DNA of 64,000 bases from an uncultured bacterium. GTDB taxonomy: Bacteria; Bacillota; Clostridia; Lachnospirales; Lachnospiraceae. The notes beneath the pieces are model-generated. The model ran no database searches, was not told the DNA's origin, and saw only the letters and a program-made list of their open reading frames with translations. A program made the position numbers and the translations under genes. Location: NCBI GenBank assembly GCA_947647735.1, contig CANSLJ010000007.1, positions 85,071 through 149,070 of the forward strand. Direction: 5' to 3'. Position 1 is the first letter of the stretch, and every line of letters starts with the position of its first letter. Shown piece after piece: positions 60,293 to 64,000 of this stretch.

Positions 60293-60876
60293 AAAGCAGG
60301 AAGACAGAGATTCATTTTTTTACCGGGGTAGATTATGAGAAGGAGCAGGAATATTTGAGGAGGATGCATCAGTCAGGGTGGAAGATTGTTCGTATCGATC
60401 ATTCGTTTATATATTGTTTTGAGGCCTGTGAGCCTGAGAATGTGGTTTATCAACTGGATTATTATCAGGAGGGGAAATATTCCAGAGAGGATTATCTTCA
60501 GATGTTTCAGGATTGCGGCTGGGAGTATCTGTTTGATTCTATGGAATATCATTATTTCAGAAAGCCGGCGGATCAAATGGACAAAGCGGAGGAGATCTTC
60601 TGTGATGACGAATCGCGTCTTGAGATGCTGAACCGGGTGTTGAAAGGAAGGATCAAATGGCTTATAGTGATCTTTCTGCTGAATGTAGTGAACGTGGCGG
60701 TATCCTTCGGTTGGTATGTGGAACGCTGGTATTGTTATGGAAGAAAAGTTGAACTGGGACCGGCTGCGAGCGCGCTGTATATATCCTGGCTGCTCATACT
60801 CTCCATATATGTGATTTTGTTTATCCGGTTTGCGCTGATCTACCATGCTTTTAAGAAGAAGGCCGAAAGATCCTGA
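60289..60876 (+). CDS. DUF2812 domain membrane protein
   Basis: 195 residues. The N-terminal DUF2812 segment (FFTGVDYEKEQEYLRRMHQS, ENVVYQLDYYQEGKYSREDY, MFQDCGWEYLFDSMEYHYFR) is followed by two membrane helices (about 125-142 and 160-185). The family is usually coupled to PadR regulators; its function is unknown, perhaps envelope stress or transport. Confidence 0.88.
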   Translation: MKSRKTEIHFFTGVDYEKEQEYLRRMHQSGWKIVRIDHSFIYCFEACEPENVVYQLDYYQEGKYSREDYLQMFQDCGWEYLFDSMEYHYFRKPADQMDKAEEIFCDDESRLEMLNRVLKGRIKWLIVIFLLNVVNVAVSFGWYVERWYCYGRKVELGPAASALYISWLLILSIYVILFIRFALIYHAFKKKAERS

Positions 60877-61006
60877 ACAGGCTTTATATGACGAAGCAGG
60901 AGGAAATGGGGGTGGCTGAGATATGCGAGGTTTGTTTAATGGAAGCGACTTATTTTGCGGAACGATGATTTGGGAAGGATAAGAGGACAGGAATGGGGGA
61001 CTGATT

Positions 61007-61315
61007 ATGGCGGGGATTCTTACGGAAGATCTGATCTATGAAATATTATCGGTGGTGGAGGAGATACCGGAGGGAAAGGTGGCTTCCTACGGGCAGATCG
61101 CGAGGCTGATCGGCAGGGATAAGAATGCGAGGCTTGTGGGGAAAGTACTCAGCATGTCGGAATATTACGGAAATTATCCCTGCCATCGCGTGGTGAATCA
61201 TGCGGGAAGGCTGGCACCGTTCTTTTTTGAGCAGAAGGAGCTGCTTCTGGAGGAAAATGTGGAATTTAAGGATGATGATCATGTGGATATGAAAAAATGT
61301 CGGTGGGATTGCTAG
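61007..61315 (+). CDS. MGMT-like protein (alkyltransferase DNA-binding domain only)
   Basis: 102 residues covering only the C-terminal domain of O6-methylguanine-DNA methyltransferases: YEILSVVEEIPEGKVASYGQ, IGRDKNARLVGKVLSM and the active-site motif PCHRVV with its cysteine intact. Alkyltransferase-like proteins with tryptophan at this place cannot accept methyl groups; this one keeps Cys, so methyl transfer is possible, although the N-terminal domain is absent. A good site lies before the ATG. Confidence 0.87.
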   Translation: MAGILTEDLIYEILSVVEEIPEGKVASYGQIARLIGRDKNARLVGKVLSMSEYYGNYPCHRVVNHAGRLAPFFFEQKELLLEENVEFKDDDHVDMKKCRWDC

Positions 61316-61405
61316 AGGATTCATCGCGTTTGTGGGCGGACAGATATGTGTTTGCGTCGGATAAGGAGGATGCAGTACAAATGAGCAATCTGTAATTTCA
61401 GATAA

Positions 61406-61454
61406 CAGTTTACAATGTAGACAAACCATGTTATACTGTCTACATTGTAAACTG
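61406..61454 (+). promoter_or_regulatory. Promoter inside a large BlaI-type operator (pair 3)
   Basis: A perfect 17-bp inverted repeat, CAGTTTACAATGTAGAC (61406-61422) and its complement at 61438-61454, encloses 15 bp. Each arm has a TACA/TGTA core. TTTACA (61409-61414), 17 bp, TATACT (61432-61437) is embedded, so bound repressors would cover both promoter boxes. Confidence 0.88.
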
Positions 61455-61542
61455 TTTTGTGTTATGTTTATTGTTCGTATTGAAAGGAAAGGCAAACATT
61501 TTTCACATACTATGAAGCTACAAAACAGAGAAGAGGAGAAGC

Positions 61543-61929
61543 ATGCAGCAGATCATTTTAACACCGGTGGAATGGAATATTATGGAGAGCCTTTGGGAGA
61601 GGGCGCCGAAGATCGGGAGCGAGATCGTAAAGGATGTGAAGGAGATCGCGGGATACAGCAGGAGCACCACGCTGACGATGCTGGCGCGGATGACAAAAAA
61701 GGGCTATCTTGAATGTACAGAGGATAAAAAGGGTATAAGAATATATAGGCCGTTGATTGACAGGCGGGAGGCGATGCAGCAGGAGACGGATCACTTTCTG
61801 AACAGGGTGTATCACGGAAGCCTCTCTCTCCTTGTCAGTACCTTTACGGAGAAGCAGAAACTTTCAAAGGAGGAGATTGACAGTTTGTATGAGATTTTGA
61901 GAAAAGCGGAGGAAAAACAGGATGATTGA
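61543..61929 (+). CDS. BlaI/MecI/CopY family repressor (pair 3)
   Basis: 128 residues with the BlaI winged helix (VEWNIMESLWERAPKIGSEI, GYSRSTTLTMLARMTKKGYL) and a helical end. AGAGGAGAAGC precedes the ATG. Autoregulation through the large dyad at 61.4 kb is expected. It overlaps the M56 gene by 8 bp. Confidence 0.92.
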   Translation: MQQIILTPVEWNIMESLWERAPKIGSEIVKDVKEIAGYSRSTTLTMLARMTKKGYLECTEDKKGIRIYRPLIDRREAMQQETDHFLNRVYHGSLSLLVSTFTEKQKLSKEEIDSLYEILRKAEEKQDD

Positions 61930-63922
61930 CTGGATGAATAACTGGATGAATAACTGGATCTTAATGTCTTCTGTACTGATCGTTGTGATATTGCTTATCA
62001 GGAGGCTTTTTGGGGAAAGGCTGACGCCCGGCCTGCAGTACGGGCTCTGGATTTTTGTGGCGGTCCGTCTTCTGGTTCCTGTGAATTTTTTCTACAGTGA
62101 GTACAGTATGCCGGAACTGATGGATAAGATGGCGACAGCGGTGTATGGATCGGATGCAAAAGATGAGGATGTTGTGGAGTATATCATAACGACGGAGGGG
62201 GATGCCTTTCGGGAAGGGGAGGAAGACGGGAAATATGTGCCGTCAAATGTGGCAGAAACAACAGACCATGCCTATTATTCCTCTGAAGCTGAAAGTGATC
62301 TCGATGCGTTTTTTTCCGGCGGTCCTTCTGTTTTTTATTTGATATGGCTGATCGGCATGGCGGTGATAAGCGGGATCTTTCTGCTCACCAATCTGTTTTT
62401 CCGCATTCGTATTTACAGCGACAGGGAAGAGATTGAGGAGGAGGAACTGGAAAAGCGGGAAATGTCTTCGGAGATTCCGGTCTATGTTACAAAATTTGTG
62501 GCAACGCCCTGCCTGGCGGGGCTGAAAAGCCCGGCGGTCTATATTCCGCTGAAGATTTGGAAAGAAAGTATAAAAAGCAGATCAGAATATAAGGAGAAAA
62601 ACAGGGAACTGCAGGCGATGGTCTGCCATGAGAATATTCATTATCATCATGGCGACCAGTTCTGGGGATTTTTACGGATTCTGTGTCTGATCCTGCACTG
62701 GTACAATCCGCTGGTCTGGTTGGCGGCGCTCGCAAGCAAACAGGATGCGGAGCTGTTTTGTGACGCCGGGGCAGTGCGGGAGCTCGGTGAGGAAAACCGT
62801 TATGAATATGGCAGGATACTGCTCGACACCGCGCTGCAGGAAAGCAGGGGGCTGGAAAGATTTTCGGTTCAGTTAGGCCATGCGGGGCTTTGCAATACGG
62901 AAATGGCGGATACGAAGAAGCATATTGAGAAGCGAATCAGGAAGCTGACGACGAAGCCGAAGAAGAGTACGACGGTCATCGCGCTGGCGTTACTGTTTTC
63001 ATTGATGGCGTTTAGTTATCTGTTTATCGGCAGTGAAGGGCAGGACAGTCTTTTCTGGAGGATATCAGCGAGGGTTGACAGCAAGGCGGGGGAGGTGCTC
63101 GTAACGCGGTCCGATTCTCCGGATGGGGAGATCACGGGAGAGTTTTTATCCGATGATGGGGAGATAAAAGGAGAAGATTCATCTGAAAACGGAGAAGCAG
63201 CGGGGAAATTTTTATCCGAAGATGAGGGGATAAGCGGAGAAACTTCGTCTGAAGACGGAGAGGCGTCCGGGAGCTCTCTCCCGAAGGAGGAGGAAGTGGA
63301 AGCGGTCAGGGAAAAGGCGCTGGCAGGGATGAGCGAGGCGGAGATAGATGCGCTTACCACTTATGTAAAGGATTATCATAACTGGATGGAATACCGTCTG
63401 GTATATGAAAACTGGGAGAGCAGGCTCTCGGATAAAAACAGTGTGCTCTGGAATTTCTTTGACCGAACAGGGGAAGTGCAGGCGGGATGGATGCTGGAGG
63501 ATGATCTATCCTATTTTTCGGATGCAAGTGAGGAGGAACGGGAGGCGCTTCTGGAGAAATATCCGGAGTTTGGGAAGGTGTCGCTGGAGGAACTGGGCGC
63601 AAAATACGGGGAACCGTTTTATGAACAGAGCAGCTATGGAGCAGACACGGTGATACAGAGGATGGGGGAACTTACGGCATCCGCGAAAAACGAAATTTTT
63701 CAATCTGATGTGGAGGCTCTCTGTGAGGCGCTGCGACAGGCAAAGGACACCCATGATGTGAGTTATGTGATACAGGTTCATGAGATACTTCACGATATGG
63801 AATATTTTCTGCTGCGCTATGCTCCCCGGGATATAGCGCCATATACAAAGGATAAATCGCTTTCCGGCAGGTATTACGGCTCGTTGGAAGTATGGCAGGC
63901 ATGGCAGGAAGGCGGGCTGTAA
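61922..63922 (+). CDS. BlaR1-like M56 membrane metallopeptidase (pair 3)
   Basis: 666 residues. N-terminal membrane helices are followed by the zinc site HENIH (about residue 236), ILHWYNPLVWLAAL and ELFCDAGAV. A helix near 350-368 leads into an acidic tail containing repeated units (DGEITGEFLSDDGEIKGED; EDEGISGETSSEDGEASG), then a soluble domain of about 200 residues. No penicillin-binding domain. It is the third such pair in the window; each has its own operator type, so cross-regulation is unlikely. Confidence 0.88.
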   Translation: MIDWMNNWMNNWILMSSVLIVVILLIRRLFGERLTPGLQYGLWIFVAVRLLVPVNFFYSEYSMPELMDKMATAVYGSDAKDEDVVEYIITTEGDAFREGEEDGKYVPSNVAETTDHAYYSSEAESDLDAFFSGGPSVFYLIWLIGMAVISGIFLLTNLFFRIRIYSDREEIEEEELEKREMSSEIPVYVTKFVATPCLAGLKSPAVYIPLKIWKESIKSRSEYKEKNRELQAMVCHENIHYHHGDQFWGFLRILCLILHWYNPLVWLAALASKQDAELFCDAGAVRELGEENRYEYGRILLDTALQESRGLERFSVQLGHAGLCNTEMADTKKHIEKRIRKLTTKPKKSTTVIALALLFSLMAFSYLFIGSEGQDSLFWRISARVDSKAGEVLVTRSDSPDGEITGEFLSDDGEIKGEDSSENGEAAGKFLSEDEGISGETSSEDGEASGSSLPKEEEVEAVREKALAGMSEAEIDALTTYVKDYHNWMEYRLVYENWESRLSDKNSVLWNFFDRTGEVQAGWMLEDDLSYFSDASEEEREALLEKYPEFGKVSLEELGAKYGEPFYEQSSYGADTVIQRMGELTASAKNEIFQSDVEALCEALRQAKDTHDVSYVIQVHEILHDMEYFLLRYAPRDIAPYTKDKSLSGRYYGSLEVWQAWQEGGL

Positions 63923-64000
63923 ATTCTTTTGGTATTCTTTTTTGTCTTAGAGTAAAATTATAGTTGGCAAAAATAAAAGGAAGAGGCCGAAACCCCTTCC
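63923..64000 (+). other. Window edge after M56 pair 3
   Basis: AAGGAAGAGGCCGAAACCCCTTCC at the very end begins what may be a terminator hairpin (GGAAG...CTTCC), cut by the window boundary. Confidence 0.3.

Noticed and set aside
61007-61315. Calling the MGMT-like protein a non-catalytic alkyltransferase-like protein
   Set aside because: The active-site motif is PCHRV with cysteine present, so loss of activity cannot be claimed.

Overview
The window reads as a chromosomal stretch of a Gram-positive, anaerobic Clostridia, most likely a Lachnospiraceae member. The evidence is strong GGAGG-type ribosome binding sites, a SpoIIM-like sporulation protein, a CarD-like regulator, an FprA-type flavodiiron protein, the pta-ackA pair, the DUF177-rpmF pair, the cinA/recA/recX/rny neighbourhood and several BlaI-M56 protease pairs. 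This placement is inference from gene content; no database was searched.

Region 1 (1-18 kb) is mostly housekeeping: pgsA, cinA, recA (SOS-controlled), recX, rny, an aminotransferase, a Nudix hydrolase, spoIIM-like, xerD and lysA. A sugar ABC-transport cassette with its own LacI-type repressor and a 12-bp perfect operator sits between cinA and recA. Region 2 (18-36 kb) holds a putative glycoside hydrolase, fprA, tRNA-Leu(CAA), a ferredoxin-type aldo/keto reductase, a BlaI-M56 pair, a DUF3298 lipoprotein, a CarD-like regulator, an M19 dipeptidase, a sigma/anti-sigma pair with PepSY domains, pta, ackA, an acetamidase/formamidase, DUF177 and rpmF.

Region 3 (36.1-54.8 kb) is an accessory island directly after rpmF. 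Its second half is a type III CRISPR operon that looks like subtype III-D: cas6, a short cas10 without a visible HD domain and with AGDE in place of GGDD, csx10, a double-Cas7 fusion, csx19-like, a large RAMP with a Gly/Ser/Asn/Tyr/Arg-rich tail, a stand-alone CARF protein and an unknown protein with a C-terminal HTH. No cas1 or cas2 is present. A 4-repeat array closes the operon. The first half holds a possible Csx20-type protein, a CARF-HEPN Csx1-like RNase, a membrane-anchored J-domain protein, a ClpP-type protease, a lone VirD4/TraG-type ATPase, an unknown protein and a type I signal peptidase. Five transcription starts in this half share one unusual element, TTGCAA-N20-TATAT with CCGGAAC just before TATAT, which suggests the cassette and the CRISPR operon are switched on together.

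The most striking observation is in the array. All three spacers are antisense to a Shine-Dalgarno-plus-start-codon sequence, and in each the start-codon complement begins at exactly spacer base 9. The opposite strand is therefore a ladder of short ORFs beginning M-x-x-x-F-Q-C-P. A solitary repeat-like hairpin followed by a terminator lies about 12 kb upstream, between the ATPase gene and the next shared promoter.

Region 4 (55-64 kb) holds two more BlaI-M56 pairs with clear dyad operators, a MATE transporter, a PadR-DUF2812 pair and an MGMT-like protein.
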